A stretch of 64,000 nucleotides of DNA from Phocaeicola_A sp963652075 (GCA_963652075.1 CAVJRQ010000033.1:8161-72160), one strand, 5' to 3'. Counted from the first letter of the stretch, positions 52,464 to 62,198 are shown. The notes: generated by a model not told the origin, from the sequence alone. Made by a program: numbers and translations.

Positions 52464-53495
52464 TTATTTGTTCTCCGATTCAGCCAAGCGTCTTTGTTCT
52501 TCCGCCTTCAGCTTGTTGAAGAGCGACTCCTTCACCTTGAAGATGGTGCCGTGTTTGTGTCCTTTCGGGAAGGAAACGCGCTCGTCACACGGCGTAAAGG
52601 TCTTGAAGTCTTTCGTGGAGACTGCCCCGTAACGACCTTGGCGGTAGACATCGAAATAGATAATCCATTCGTCACCCAACTTGACGCAGCACGGACCCTC
52701 GGAATAGGTAGGAGCGAACTTGTCCGTAGGATTGGTGAAAGGACCTTCGGGCGACTCGCCAAAGACGCAGAAGAGGTCGCTGAAACCGGGCTTGCGGTTA
52801 TCCTTCACAATGTAGACATAGTCCTTGGGGGCACGTTTCACCAAGTACCCGTCGATGGAGTTGAATCCCGGGTCATAGTAAGCCTTAGCCGGAGAGAAAG
52901 TCTTGAAGTCCTTCGTCGTGGTGTAATAGCCCCGGTGGCATGAGTTTGTACCCAGCGTGTCGGCAGCGGTATAACGTTCCTTGGGAATGGCGGACGACCA
53001 GATGACGAGGAACTGGTCTTTCTCGTCGTCATAGAAGAGTTCCGGTGCCCACACGTTGTTGGTGAGGGAGTCTTTCATGACCGGAATCTCACGCTGTTCG
53101 CTCCAGTGGATAAGGTCTTTGGAAGAGGCGTAACCGAAACCCTTGGAGCCTGCCCAACCGGTGGTCCACACATAGTGGAACGTGCCGTCGGGGCCTTGCA
53201 GGATGGAGGGGTCACGCATCATGCATTGTTTATAATACTTGGGCGTGTCGACCTGGTTCGTGTAGATGTTGACGTAGAGCGACTGGTTGCCAACCTCCGG
53301 CTTGAGCCATACGCCAGCCAGGCTGTCCCAATGCAGTCCGTCGTAGCTATAGAGGAGGTGAAGACCGTCCAACGCCGGTTCGCGGTGGGAGGTAAATAGG
53401 TAGACTTCTCTCTCTGGTTTGGAACAGGCCGCCACGGAGACGATTGCCACCGCCGCGACAACGGCCTTGCCCAACAAGGATTTCAACTGTTTCAT
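52464..53495 (-). CDS. GH43-like five-bladed propeller glycosidase, lipoprotein
   Basis: 343 residues. Lipobox S-V-A-A-C (Cys24). Beta-propeller blades with the GH43-type motifs M-R-D-P-S-I (base Asp), N-N-V-W-A-P-E-L-F-Y (acid region), S-I-D-G-Y and Y-S-E-G-P. The family acts on arabinose- or xylose-containing glycans. It is the only predicted carbohydrase of locus E, 29 bp downstream of the lipoprotein gene and probably on its transcript. Confidence 0.85.
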   Translation of the reverse strand: MKQLKSLLGKAVVAAVAIVSVAACSKPEREVYLFTSHREPALDGLHLLYSYDGLHWDSLAGVWLKPEVGNQSLYVNIYTNQVDTPKYYKQCMMRDPSILQGPDGTFHYVWTTGWAGSKGFGYASSKDLIHWSEQREIPVMKDSLTNNVWAPELFYDDEKDQFLVIWSSAIPKERYTAADTLGTNSCHRGYYTTTKDFKTFSPAKAYYDPGFNSIDGYLVKRAPKDYVYIVKDNRKPGFSDLFCVFGESPEGPFTNPTDKFAPTYSEGPCCVKLGDEWIIYFDVYRQGRYGAVSTKDFKTFTPCDERVSFPKGHKHGTIFKVKESLFNKLKAEEQRRLAESENK

Positions 53496-53524
53496 CGTTG
53501 TTTGTTTTACTGTTTATAATCTGG

Positions 53525-54361
53525 TTATTCTTGTGTCTGTTCAGAGGCCGTCTGCTCCTCGATGCGGTGGTTGATGAACTGTATCTTACGGTTAGCCTCA
53601 GCCTGTTGCCGCTTGATTTCCTGGATGGCGGAGAGCACCTGCGCCAGTTGGAACACCTTGGCGATGGCCTGTTTGTCGGCGGCGGACATCGTCAGCTTGT
53701 GCGTGCGGTCGCCCACAAACTCCAACCGGATGGTCTGGGAGGGATTCTGTGCGATGAAGGCGGCCAAGCCTCCGTCCTGCCCCATCGGATAATCGGCCTT
53801 CTCTATCTTCCAACCCAAGTCGGTCGTCTCATAGACATCGGTGGAGGCAGGGGTCTCTATCGTCACCTCGCCTGAGTACGCCTTGACGGCTTTGTGGTGT
53901 ATCCATGCGGAGCCGCAATAGATGGAGGTCAACGTCAGTTTGCCCTCCTCGCTCACCTGTGCCCGCAAGAAAGTCCGGTTGATGTTCTTCTCGGTAATCT
54001 GCGAGGGGGCGAAGTAGTTGCCGATTTCCTGATAGGCCGTGTCTTTCTCCAGCACATACTGGCTGCGCATCTCCTGGAACTTCGCCTGTTTTTGCTGCAT
54101 CATGCTGTCGAGGAACGCCAGCGACCGCTTCTGCTCGTCGAGCTCCACCTTCTGCATCAGCCGCACCCCGTTGCGGCGTGCCTCTATCGCTTTCGGGTAG
54201 ACCATCCGTATGCTGTCAATCCACTGTTTGGCCACGTTGTAGTTGCCGCTCTTCCACGACTGCTCCGCCTGCGTGAGGAAGGCGTTGGCCTTCTCCTCGT
54301 CCGCATTTCCGCAGGCAAACAGCGCACAGGCTATGCCCACCATTATCAGCGTCTTTTTCAT
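53525..54361 (-). CDS. Lipoprotein of unknown function
   Basis: 278 residues from the ATG at 54361 (M-K-K-T-L-I-M-V-G); the longer reading would start upstream of the promoter. Lipobox A-L-F-A-C. Residues 20-45 look like a tetratricopeptide-type helix pair (A-E-Q-S-W-K-S-G-N-Y), then a mixed domain, then a long C-terminal helix (about 230-275) rich in Gln and Glu that may form a coiled coil. Not recognised beyond that. Its own promoter separates it from susD. Confidence 0.8.
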   Translation of the reverse strand: MKKTLIMVGIACALFACGNADEEKANAFLTQAEQSWKSGNYNVAKQWIDSIRMVYPKAIEARRNGVRLMQKVELDEQKRSLAFLDSMMQQKQAKFQEMRSQYVLEKDTAYQEIGNYFAPSQITEKNINRTFLRAQVSEEGKLTLTSIYCGSAWIHHKAVKAYSGEVTIETPASTDVYETTDLGWKIEKADYPMGQDGGLAAFIAQNPSQTIRLEFVGDRTHKLTMSAADKQAIAKVFQLAQVLSAIQEIKRQQAEANRKIQFINHRIEEQTASEQTQE

Positions 54362-54394
54362 TGGTATCATCTGTTGATTCGTTATTCGTCGCCA

Positions 54395-54425
54395 CAAAAT
54401 TACAACTTTCTCCGTTCGTGGCAAA
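54395..54425 (-). promoter_or_regulatory. Consensus promoter of the lipoprotein/GH43 pair
   Basis: The minus strand reads TTTG (54425-54422), 19 bp, TAATTTTG (54402-54395). The -33 box sits just after the terminator stem of the upstream susD operon. Confidence 0.75.
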
Positions 54426-54430
54426 ATAAA

Positions 54431-54472
54431 GGGTGCCATAAGAACAAGAGAGAGAAGGAACTTATGGCACCC
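54431..54472 (-). terminator. Terminator after susD in locus E
   Basis: GGGTGCCATAAG (54431-54442) pairs with CTTATGGCACCC (54461-54472), and the minus strand continues CTTTATTTT. It lies 70 bp beyond the susD stop and separates it from the lipoprotein gene. Confidence 0.82.
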
Positions 54473-54541
54473 GAAAATAGAGACTTAGGTTCTATTTCTT
54501 TTAATCTTCGATGAGCTTTTGACAGTGTTTACCGAAATGGT

Positions 54542-56053
54542 TTATTCCTGATAACCGGTGTTTTGCTGTAACTTGCCGTATGAGATGCGAATTTCATAGT
54601 CAGGTATGGGCAGATTCCACTTGCTCTTGTCTACCGCACCGAGCGTCTTGTCTCCCAACAGGTTGTCCGTACGCATCAAATCCCAACGGTAATGTCCCTC
54701 GTAAGCCAACTCCATGTTGCGCTCCTTCAGCAACGCTCTGAGAAAAGCCTCCGTGGTAGAGAAGTCCGACGTTGTATAGAGCGCGGGCTTTTGTCCAGCG
54801 GGATAAGCGCGTTGATGTACCTCGTTCAGCTGCTGCACCGCTTCGGCGGATACCGAGCCGGAGGTTCTGACAAGCGTCTCCGCATAGGTCAGTTTCATTT
54901 CCGCCATGCGGATGAAAAGGACATCGTCATATCCGCTATACTTCATCGTGGTCTGGTCTGCGACGTAGTCACTCTTTGAGCCTTGCCAGATGAGGTAGGT
55001 GCTTCTCACGTCATTCTCGTCGTACAAGTCCTTCATCGTGGCGGGTACATAGTAGCTCTGCTTCCGGTAGTAGCTCAGTCCGTTCGGATAGTTGTCGGTG
55101 TAGAGACGACTTGCCTCAAAGAAGATGAGTTCATTGCTTCGGGTCGTCGGGTCGGGATAGGTGTTGCCCTGCGCCGACTCATTGGTCGGGAAGAGAGCCG
55201 TACTGTATTCCGTGCTGGATGTCGAGAATCCGTAGCCCTGGGTATCCAGTACTTCCTTGGCATAGTCACGTGCCTTCGCCAGGTCATCTTGATTATTGGT
55301 GTATGTGCCCCTATAGAGATAGATGCGGCTAAGCAAAGCCTTGGCTACCGTTTTGTTGGCACGTACCCTGTTGGCAATAGAGGGAACCTCGTCCGACAAG
55401 TCCGGCAAAGCCTCTGTTTCCAAATCCTTCAGTATAAAGTTCCAGCAGTCGGCATTGGTTGAGCGGGAAGCGATATCATCGGGGTTATACCCATTGTATG
55501 CGTCCGTCCGAAGTATGATGCCCTCTTTGTCGTTCGCTCCCAGCAAGGCCTGGTCTCCGTAGAGGCAAAGCAGCTGGAAGTTGACGTAGGAGCGGATGAA
55601 TTTCGCCTCAGCGATGTACTGCCGTTCCATCGTTTCGTCAAACTGTCCGAACTCCGTGATTTTGTTGATGATGTTGTTGGCGTAGTCGATGGCATTGTAC
55701 CCCCACGACCACATGCTTGTAAGCAACCCGTCGTGCTCGGAAGAGGTGTACGTACTGGTCTGCACGGCAACGAGACCCGTGGAAGAGGGTCGGATGGCCA
55801 GGTTATCCGTAGTCAGGTCGCCCATCAACAGGGTGTAACCGATGTTGGCATAGTTGTTTTGGTCTTGTGGAGCTCCCGCCAAGAAAACGTCCAAGCGCAC
55901 GTATGCACCCAAGAGGGCCGCCTCCGCGGTCTTTTGCGTCTTATAAACCTTCTCGTCAACAAGCGTATTCTCCGGAGCATAGTCCAGATTGCAAGCCGCA
56001 AAGGAGAACAGAGAAGCAGCCCACAAGCCCATCTGTATTATTCTTGATTTCAT
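54542..56053 (-). CDS. SusD/RagB family surface lipoprotein
   Basis: 503 residues. Lipobox S-F-A-A-C, then N-L-D-Y-A-P-E-N-T. Helical core (A-E-A-K-F-I-R-S-Y-V-N-F-Q-L-L-C-L-Y-G), C-terminal F-I-R-M-A-E-M-K-L-T-Y-A-E and E-R-N-M-E-L-A-Y-E-G-H-R. It caps the SusC encoded 23 bp upstream. Confidence 0.94.
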   Translation of the reverse strand: MKSRIIQMGLWAASLFSFAACNLDYAPENTLVDEKVYKTQKTAEAALLGAYVRLDVFLAGAPQDQNNYANIGYTLLMGDLTTDNLAIRPSSTGLVAVQTSTYTSSEHDGLLTSMWSWGYNAIDYANNIINKITEFGQFDETMERQYIAEAKFIRSYVNFQLLCLYGDQALLGANDKEGIILRTDAYNGYNPDDIASRSTNADCWNFILKDLETEALPDLSDEVPSIANRVRANKTVAKALLSRIYLYRGTYTNNQDDLAKARDYAKEVLDTQGYGFSTSSTEYSTALFPTNESAQGNTYPDPTTRSNELIFFEASRLYTDNYPNGLSYYRKQSYYVPATMKDLYDENDVRSTYLIWQGSKSDYVADQTTMKYSGYDDVLFIRMAEMKLTYAETLVRTSGSVSAEAVQQLNEVHQRAYPAGQKPALYTTSDFSTTEAFLRALLKERNMELAYEGHYRWDLMRTDNLLGDKTLGAVDKSKWNLPIPDYEIRISYGKLQQNTGYQE

Positions 56054-56076
56054 ATCTTTCTTGTTTTTGTTGTTAG

Positions 56077-59000
56077 TTAAAAGCTGGCTCTTACTCCAAA
56101 TTGCAGGCTGCGTGACTGTGGCATGGTCATGTTGTCATAACCTGCCGCCAAGGCCGATGAACCGAAAGCGCTCACCTCGGGGTCTAAGCCGGAATACTTG
56201 GTGAGGGTAAACACGTTGGTCATCGTGGCAAACACCTTCACCTGATTGAAGAACTTGGTGCGCGCCAACAGATTACGCGGCAAGTTGTAGGTCAACGTGA
56301 CGGTCTTGAGACGCAAGTAAGAGTTGTTTTCCAAGAAACGGGTCGTGGTAACGGCGGTCGTATAGTCGTAGTTTCCTATCACCGACTTGTTGTTCAGTTT
56401 CGGAATGTCAGTCTGCTGACCGCTTATCTGCCACATGTTCATGATGTCCTTCGACAGGTTGTAGGCATCCTCGCTGGTGTAATTGAGCAGCGTGGCACGA
56501 GTACTGTTGATCATCCTGCTTCCTACCGTGAAGTTGAACATGAAGTCGAGTTCGAAATCCTTATACATAAGGGTGTTGGTCATGGAGCCGTAGAAGTCCG
56601 GCAAGGCAGTGCCGCACACGAACTTATTGGCTTGCGAGTTGGTGTAGTCCGCAGCCGGGGGTGTGGTAGAGACGCTTCCGTCCTTGTACTGCCACAAGGG
56701 GTCGCCCGTAGCGGGATCCACTCCTACCCATTTGTGCAGATACCACTGTGCCACCGGCTTCCCTTCCTCATAATACTTGTATGAACTGTTGGCTTGATCC
56801 AATTGATTACCCTCGAAGTTCAACTTCAGAATCTTGTTCGTTGCCCGGGATAGGTTGAGAATGGTCTGCCACTGGAAGTCCTTGGTAAGGATGTTGGTCG
56901 TGATGAGCTGGAAGTCTATTCCCTGATTGCTCATGTCCGCAATGTTCTGGTTCTCCTTGCTGTAGCCCGTGTAGAGAGGCAAGTCCGAAGAAAAGAGCAT
57001 GTCGGTAGTCTTCTTGTAATAGTAGTCGAGGGTCATCTTCACCCGGCCGTCGTACATCTCGAGGTCGAGGCCGGCATCCCAAGTGTAGGTCTTCTCCCAA
57101 CGCAGGTTTTCATTGCCGGGCTGAGACATCTGCAGGTAAGACTTTCCTCCGTAATTGGTCAAGGTGTTGAGCGCGTAAGTGGCCTGTGCGCCATAGTAAC
57201 TGTTGTTGCCATCCTTGCTCGACAAACCGAATGAGCTTCTCAGCTTCAGCTCATTGACGAAAGGCAGGTTCTCCTTGATGAACTTTTCATTGGAGAGACG
57301 CCAACCCAACGAAACGGAAGGAGTGCTCAGGTAACGATGGTTGCGGTTGTAGCGCGACGAACCGTCGATGCGATACGTCAAGCCCAACATATAGGTGTGC
57401 TTGTATTGGTAATTCAGACGCGCAAAGGCGGAGAAGAGAGCCGACTGTTGCATGTAAGCGGAGAGCACACGTTTGGTCTGTGCCGCTCCCACGCCATTCA
57501 GGTCGGGGCTGAAGAAATTGCTTCCAGCCACAGAGTTGACACGTTCACGGGTGTATTCGTAGCTTTGGCCTATGACACCCTGCACGAAATGGTCTTGCCC
57601 AAACATTTTGTTGACATTGATGAGGTTGTTGACCACCGTCTTGAAATTCAGCTTGGTCGACTCCGTTGCCTGGTTGCCCACAGCACCCGTTACGTTGTCC
57701 GGCAACTCCCCTTTGCGTATGTTGGAGAAACTGTTGTAGATGTCCGTACCTATCTCTGTGCGCCAAGAGAACCAGCTGAAAGGCTTGAACTCCACGTAAC
57801 CGTTGCCGATGACACGCGTCTCTTCCACGCTCTCGTCATTGATGTAGGCCATCGCTACGGGGTTATAGGATTCGCCCGCACCTTTGGTGTTGGGTTGGAA
57901 ACCGTAATGGTAGTCGCCGTTCTCGTCATAGATAGGCAAGTTCGGTGCTTTCTTGATGGCTGCGGCATAGATGGAGCTGGCGGAGAGCGCATTGTTGTCG
58001 AGCCGGTTGAGCGATACGCTCACGCCCATGTCCCATTTGTCGCTGAGGGAGGTGTTGAGGTTCAACCGGGCGGAGTAACGCTGCATATCGTTGTTGATGA
58101 TGTACGACTGGGTGTTGTCGTAAGAGAGGCTGACGAAGTAATCCGTCTTTCCAGAGCCACCGGACACGGAGGCGTTCACGCCTTGACTCACGGCGGTACG
58201 GGTTATGGCATCCAGCCAGTCGGTGTTGTATCCCTGTGGATATTTGCCGTTCGGATAGTACAAGGAGTATATCTGGCTATACCCGTCACCGTTGAGCAAG
58301 TCGAGTTTTCCTATCGGATTGTCAATGCCCAAGGTGTAGCCTACGTTGACCTTGGTTCTTCCTTTGTAACCTTTCTTGGTGGTAATCAGAATTACGCCCG
58401 CCGCGCCTCTTGAACCGTAGATGGCCGTGGCGAAAGCGTCTTTCAATATTTCGATGGACTCAATGTCATCGGGATTGAGGTTTGCCAAAGGGTTCTTCTC
58501 AAAAGAGTTGTTCAAGTCAATGTTATAAGTCAGCGTTCCGCCACCGGTCTGCATTCCACCCATGGCAATGCCCGGGATGCTGCCTCCCGTGGTGGAGACG
58601 GAGTTGGAGCTGCGGTCCGTACCGTAGATAGGCACGCCGTCAATCACATAGAGGGGGTTATTGTCGCCCATGATGGAACTGATACCACGAATTGTCAACA
58701 CATTGGCGGCTCCTATCTGACCCGAAGAGTTGGACATGAAAAGTCCCGGAACGCGGCCTTGCAACATCTGGTCGACCGACTGGAAAGAGACATCGTCCTT
58801 CGGTTTGTAGGAGGAGACTGAACCCGTCAGGTCACGACGCTCCACTTTACTGTAGCCGACAACCACCAAGTCCTGCATCTGCGTATAACCGCTTTCTTTC
58901 ATGACGATGTTGATTTGAGAGCGGTTGCCCACCTTCACCTCCTGTCTGTCGTAGCCGACAAACGAGAAGACCAAGACATTGGCCGGGTTTGCCTGAATAC

Positions 59001-59178
59001 TGTAAGTACCGTCATCCGCTGTGGTCACCGCCTTGGGAGTATCTTTCACCGACACCGAAATCAGCGGCAACGGTTCACCGTTCATGTCCACCACCTTGCC
59101 GGTGACGGTACGCTCTTGGGCAACAGCCGTCAGCGAACAGACAAAGAACGCCAAGAGCATATATAGTTTCGTTTTCAT
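56077..59178 (-). CDS. SusC/RagA TonB-linked outer-membrane transporter
   Basis: 1033 residues. Signal peptide ending V-A-Q (residue 21), carboxypeptidase-regulatory-like domain (22-110, L-P-L-I-S-V-S-V), TonB-box-like L-V-V-V-G-Y-S-K-V, plug domain (I-R-G-I-S-S-I-M-G) and a barrel ending Q-F-G-V-R-A-S-F. No STN domain and no sigma/anti-sigma genes nearby; control appears to come from the invertible promoter upstream of the operon instead. Confidence 0.95.
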   Translation of the reverse strand: MKTKLYMLLAFFVCSLTAVAQERTVTGKVVDMNGEPLPLISVSVKDTPKAVTTADDGTYSIQANPANVLVFSFVGYDRQEVKVGNRSQINIVMKESGYTQMQDLVVVGYSKVERRDLTGSVSSYKPKDDVSFQSVDQMLQGRVPGLFMSNSSGQIGAANVLTIRGISSIMGDNNPLYVIDGVPIYGTDRSSNSVSTTGGSIPGIAMGGMQTGGGTLTYNIDLNNSFEKNPLANLNPDDIESIEILKDAFATAIYGSRGAAGVILITTKKGYKGRTKVNVGYTLGIDNPIGKLDLLNGDGYSQIYSLYYPNGKYPQGYNTDWLDAITRTAVSQGVNASVSGGSGKTDYFVSLSYDNTQSYIINNDMQRYSARLNLNTSLSDKWDMGVSVSLNRLDNNALSASSIYAAAIKKAPNLPIYDENGDYHYGFQPNTKGAGESYNPVAMAYINDESVEETRVIGNGYVEFKPFSWFSWRTEIGTDIYNSFSNIRKGELPDNVTGAVGNQATESTKLNFKTVVNNLINVNKMFGQDHFVQGVIGQSYEYTRERVNSVAGSNFFSPDLNGVGAAQTKRVLSAYMQQSALFSAFARLNYQYKHTYMLGLTYRIDGSSRYNRNHRYLSTPSVSLGWRLSNEKFIKENLPFVNELKLRSSFGLSSKDGNNSYYGAQATYALNTLTNYGGKSYLQMSQPGNENLRWEKTYTWDAGLDLEMYDGRVKMTLDYYYKKTTDMLFSSDLPLYTGYSKENQNIADMSNQGIDFQLITTNILTKDFQWQTILNLSRATNKILKLNFEGNQLDQANSSYKYYEEGKPVAQWYLHKWVGVDPATGDPLWQYKDGSVSTTPPAADYTNSQANKFVCGTALPDFYGSMTNTLMYKDFELDFMFNFTVGSRMINSTRATLLNYTSEDAYNLSKDIMNMWQISGQQTDIPKLNNKSVIGNYDYTTAVTTTRFLENNSYLRLKTVTLTYNLPRNLLARTKFFNQVKVFATMTNVFTLTKYSGLDPEVSAFGSSALAAGYDNMTMPQSRSLQFGVRASF

Positions 59179-59207
59179 GAGCGAAATGTATTAGATAGTG
59201 ATAAAAG

Positions 59208-59257
59208 AAAAGGAAACCTCCTTTCCCAAAGAGTCTTTGGGCGGAAAGTTTCCTTTT
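59208..59257 (-). terminator. Hairpin between the DUF6242 gene and susC
   Basis: AAAAGGAAAC (59208-59217) pairs with GTTTCCTTTT (59248-59257), with an inner CCCAAAG/CTTTGGG stem. It lies inside the probable operon. T residues follow on the minus strand, so it could attenuate transcription into susC or mark an RNA processing point. Confidence 0.65.
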
Positions 59258-59273
59258 ATCTCCTTTTAGATTG

Positions 59274-60788
59274 TTAGTTGAAGAGCTTAATCCAAGTGTC
59301 TGTGCTCATTTCATCTGAGTCACCCATCGGATAGCCATAGTAGCCGGAAGTCACGGTCTTGTTGCCACCGAATATCCAGGCAGCGTTGCCAAGAGCCACT
59401 CCTGCACAACCGCGAGCGCCCACGTAACTGGTAGGAACGGTAGCCACTTCAGTCCAGTTGACACCATCCGTGCTGCGATAAACCTTGTTGGAAAGGTTAC
59501 GTGTAGCACCGTCTTCTCCAAGGTATTCACCACCAACCAAGAAGGCTACATCCTCACCGGCAATCACCTTGGCGTGGTACAGACAAGGAGCACCGGTCTG
59601 TTCGCCCTCATTTTTCCATGTCAAACCGTCTGTTGAAGAGTAAACGGTGGTACGCATATAATTGGCTTGGATGAAGTTGTTGAATCCACCCAAAATCCAT
59701 ACCTTATCCTTGAAAGTGAAGAAAGCTCCGGCAATTCTTCTGCTTACGTCGCAATCCGTATCATCGGAAACGGGCGTAATCCTAGTCCAACTCGTACCAT
59801 CCGTCGTGTAAGCAAATTGTCTGGCTCCCTGTGCCATACCGAATCCGAAATTGTAACCGCCCTGGATTATCATCTTATTGCCCAAAGTCGCCACATTAAG
59901 ATAGGTTGCAGGCATCACGGACGCAGGGTTTGAAGCAGTACCCTCTTGGTTTACGACCTTAATACCGATGGTATCGCATTTGAAGGTTTCACCGTCAGAG
60001 GTCGAGAAACTTCTCCACGCAGCGATACTCTTGGTAGGACCCATCCAGCCTTGACTAACTTCCGCCGCATTGCCATACTTGTCGGCACCCAGTGTACGGG
60101 AACCGCCCAACACGTACATTCTACCGTTCAATACCGCCAAACGGGCTCCTTCGCCACCGACAACGTAACCCTTCTGTCCTTCGGGGAGGTTAACACCCGT
60201 CACGTCGGTCGTGTAGTTGACCTCCACCCAGTTCAGTCCGTCCTCCGACTTGAACAATTGGTAGTTCTCCGTCTCACCGGAAAGCGATGTCGTGATGGCA
60301 TAGAACTTACCGTTGAAGACGGTCATGTCCCAATCCAGCAAGCCCGACGGGAAACCGTTGAAAGAACTTGCCTTCTTCACCATGTCGTCGCCAGAGGCGG
60401 TCTTGGCCTTTACCACTTTCAAGGTGTAAGACTTGACGTTGCCCTTTTCGTCCTTGGCCGTCAATATCACGGGAGATGAAGCGTCGACTGCCAAACCGGT
60501 CGAACCAATAACTTCGTTGTTAATATACACCGTACTACCCAAAGTTCCTACGGCCGTGACGGTCGTGTTGGCAAGAGCGGCATCGGCCACATCCCAATCC
60601 ACGCTGTCATTGGTATTCTCGATAACCAACGTAGCCTGATTGATATCACATGCATAAGATTTCGCACTGCCAGCAGGCGTAACCTGCACTGAAGTGATTC
60701 CCACTGTAGGCCCATCATCATCGCTCGAACATGAAACGACTGAAAAACCAGCCATAACCGCTAAAAACAAATACAGATACTTTCTCAT
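59274..60788 (-). CDS. DUF6242/kelch-like beta-propeller lipoprotein
   Basis: 504 residues. Lipobox V-V-S-C (Cys20) followed by S-S-D-D-D-G. An Ig-like N-terminal domain (25-130) leads to a propeller of about six blades with kelch-like repeats (for example L-G-G-S-R-T, I-Q-G-G-Y-N, L-G-G-F-N-N, V-G-G-E-Y, F-G-G-N-K-T). It is probably surface-exposed and binds a ligand or partner of the adjacent SusC/SusD. It lies between the TlpA gene and susC. Confidence 0.85.
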   Translation of the reverse strand: MRKYLYLFLAVMAGFSVVSCSSDDDGPTVGITSVQVTPAGSAKSYACDINQATLVIENTNDSVDWDVADAALANTTVTAVGTLGSTVYINNEVIGSTGLAVDASSPVILTAKDEKGNVKSYTLKVVKAKTASGDDMVKKASSFNGFPSGLLDWDMTVFNGKFYAITTSLSGETENYQLFKSEDGLNWVEVNYTTDVTGVNLPEGQKGYVVGGEGARLAVLNGRMYVLGGSRTLGADKYGNAAEVSQGWMGPTKSIAAWRSFSTSDGETFKCDTIGIKVVNQEGTASNPASVMPATYLNVATLGNKMIIQGGYNFGFGMAQGARQFAYTTDGTSWTRITPVSDDTDCDVSRRIAGAFFTFKDKVWILGGFNNFIQANYMRTTVYSSTDGLTWKNEGEQTGAPCLYHAKVIAGEDVAFLVGGEYLGEDGATRNLSNKVYRSTDGVNWTEVATVPTSYVGARGCAGVALGNAAWIFGGNKTVTSGYYGYPMGDSDEMSTDTWIKLFN

Positions 60789-60873
60789 AGTTTTTCTCTC
60801 CTAAAAATAAATATAGTTATAGTTAAAGAATTGCTCCTCGGCAACACGCCAAGTCGCTTTGATTGTTTTTACT

Positions 60874-62061
60874 TTACATCATTGCCGCACCTATTGACTG
60901 GGCTTTTCTCTCCATGGGTTTCTTGCCTGCGAGGCAGTCGTCGATGGCTTCCTTTATGCCATTGCCCCGCAAGAGTTTGCGATAGATGTTTCCATCCTGG
61001 TCTATCAGGATGATGAAAGGAATGCCGCCAAACTGATACGTATTCATCACCGCCTTGCCTGCGTCCGGAGTCCAGCCTTGCATCCAAGGCATCCCCTCCT
61101 CCTTGAGGGCTTTGGTCCATGCCTCCTTCTTGGAGTCGATAGAGACGCTCAGGAACTGCACACCCTTATCCTTATACGCTTCGTAGAACTTCTTGATGTT
61201 GGGAATTTCCTGACGGCAAGGGCCACACCAGCTTGCCCAAAAGTCGAGCACGATAATCTTGCCTTTCAGTTCCTTGATGTTGACAGTTTTTCCCTTCTCA
61301 TTCTGGAACGTGAACTCCGGAGCAGGATTTCCTTCCTTCATGCGCTCCTTCATCTCCTTCTCCTCGGCTTTCGCTTTACGGAAATCAGCCACCAACAGCT
61401 TGCCGGTTTCCGAGACGGACTCCAGACGGGCTAAAGCCGAGTTGATGAGGTCGGCATCCGCTTCGGCATTGAGACGGGCAATAGGCACCAGCACACTGGT
61501 TTGGTCAGCGTAATGCTCCACTAAATAGCGCATCCAAGCCTGACTGTTGTCGCCGCTTGCGTCATAGAGCGAAGTAGAGAGCGCACTCTTGGTCTTCTGG
61601 TCTTCTATCTGAGCCTTCCACACGTTCTGTGAAATGGCTATCATTGACTGATAGTTACGATAGGCCACGAAGTTGACCATATTCATCACCTCATTCTTCT
61701 TTCCTGCGCGTATATATACATAAGGTGGATTCTTGATTTTGACTTTTGCCGTATCCAATCCCCGGAAGTCAATGTTCATGTTCTCATCCTCCAACCAGAC
61801 GTTGACACTCTGCCATTGACCGCAGTCAACGACAGCCTGACCCGGTTTGTCAAACGGAACGGTCAAGGAATAGGTATGGTCATCATTGACCGGAACTTCG
61901 GCAAGGATTTTCTTGCCGGTACCATTGCGTTGGTAAACAGAAACTTTGAAGTCCTTGTCCGTGAACTTCACGTTACCCTTGATTGTCACTGTCTGTTGTG
62001 CTTGTATCTGACAGACCCACCCTGCACAGACTGCAACCATAAACATGCTTAATTTTCCCAT
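60874..62061 (-). CDS. TlpA-like thiol-disulfide oxidoreductase with DUF4369-type domain
   Basis: 395 residues with a signal peptide (I-Q-A-Q near residue 22). An N-terminal beta domain (25-110, DUF4369-like), a helical linker (120-240) and the thioredoxin fold (245-380) with F-W-A-S-W-C-G-P-C (Cys279, Cys282) and cis-proline in G-G-I-P-F. Periplasmic reductase. It is the first gene of locus E and would be the first expressed from the invertible promoter. Confidence 0.92.
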   Translation of the reverse strand: MGKLSMFMVAVCAGWVCQIQAQQTVTIKGNVKFTDKDFKVSVYQRNGTGKKILAEVPVNDDHTYSLTVPFDKPGQAVVDCGQWQSVNVWLEDENMNIDFRGLDTAKVKIKNPPYVYIRAGKKNEVMNMVNFVAYRNYQSMIAISQNVWKAQIEDQKTKSALSTSLYDASGDNSQAWMRYLVEHYADQTSVLVPIARLNAEADADLINSALARLESVSETGKLLVADFRKAKAEEKEMKERMKEGNPAPEFTFQNEKGKTVNIKELKGKIIVLDFWASWCGPCRQEIPNIKKFYEAYKDKGVQFLSVSIDSKKEAWTKALKEEGMPWMQGWTPDAGKAVMNTYQFGGIPFIILIDQDGNIYRKLLRGNGIKEAIDDCLAGKKPMERKAQSIGAAMM

Positions 62062-62153
62062 AGTCTTTTATTATTATAGTTTTTTCAAGTTAAAGGGTTG
62101 AAAGACTGTTGGGCGCACCTATAGCAGTGATACCTTAACCGGTCTTTCGTTGG

Positions 62154-62198
62154 CCAGTAGAACCATACTTTGCGGTCAAGCCCCCGCACGGCTACTGG
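62154..62198 (-). promoter_or_regulatory. Two-tier stem-loop in the leader of the locus E operon
   Basis: CCAGTAG (62154-62160) pairs with CTACTGG (62192-62198), and inside it TGCGG (62171-62175) pairs with CCGCA (62184-62188). On the minus-strand transcript it lies about 95-140 nt before the TlpA start codon. It could be a riboswitch-like or protein-binding leader structure. Confidence 0.45.

Noticed and set aside
52464..62061. Locus E as a classical polysaccharide utilisation locus
   Set aside because: It contains only one GH43-like enzyme, behind its own promoter, and no hybrid sensor or further carbohydrases.
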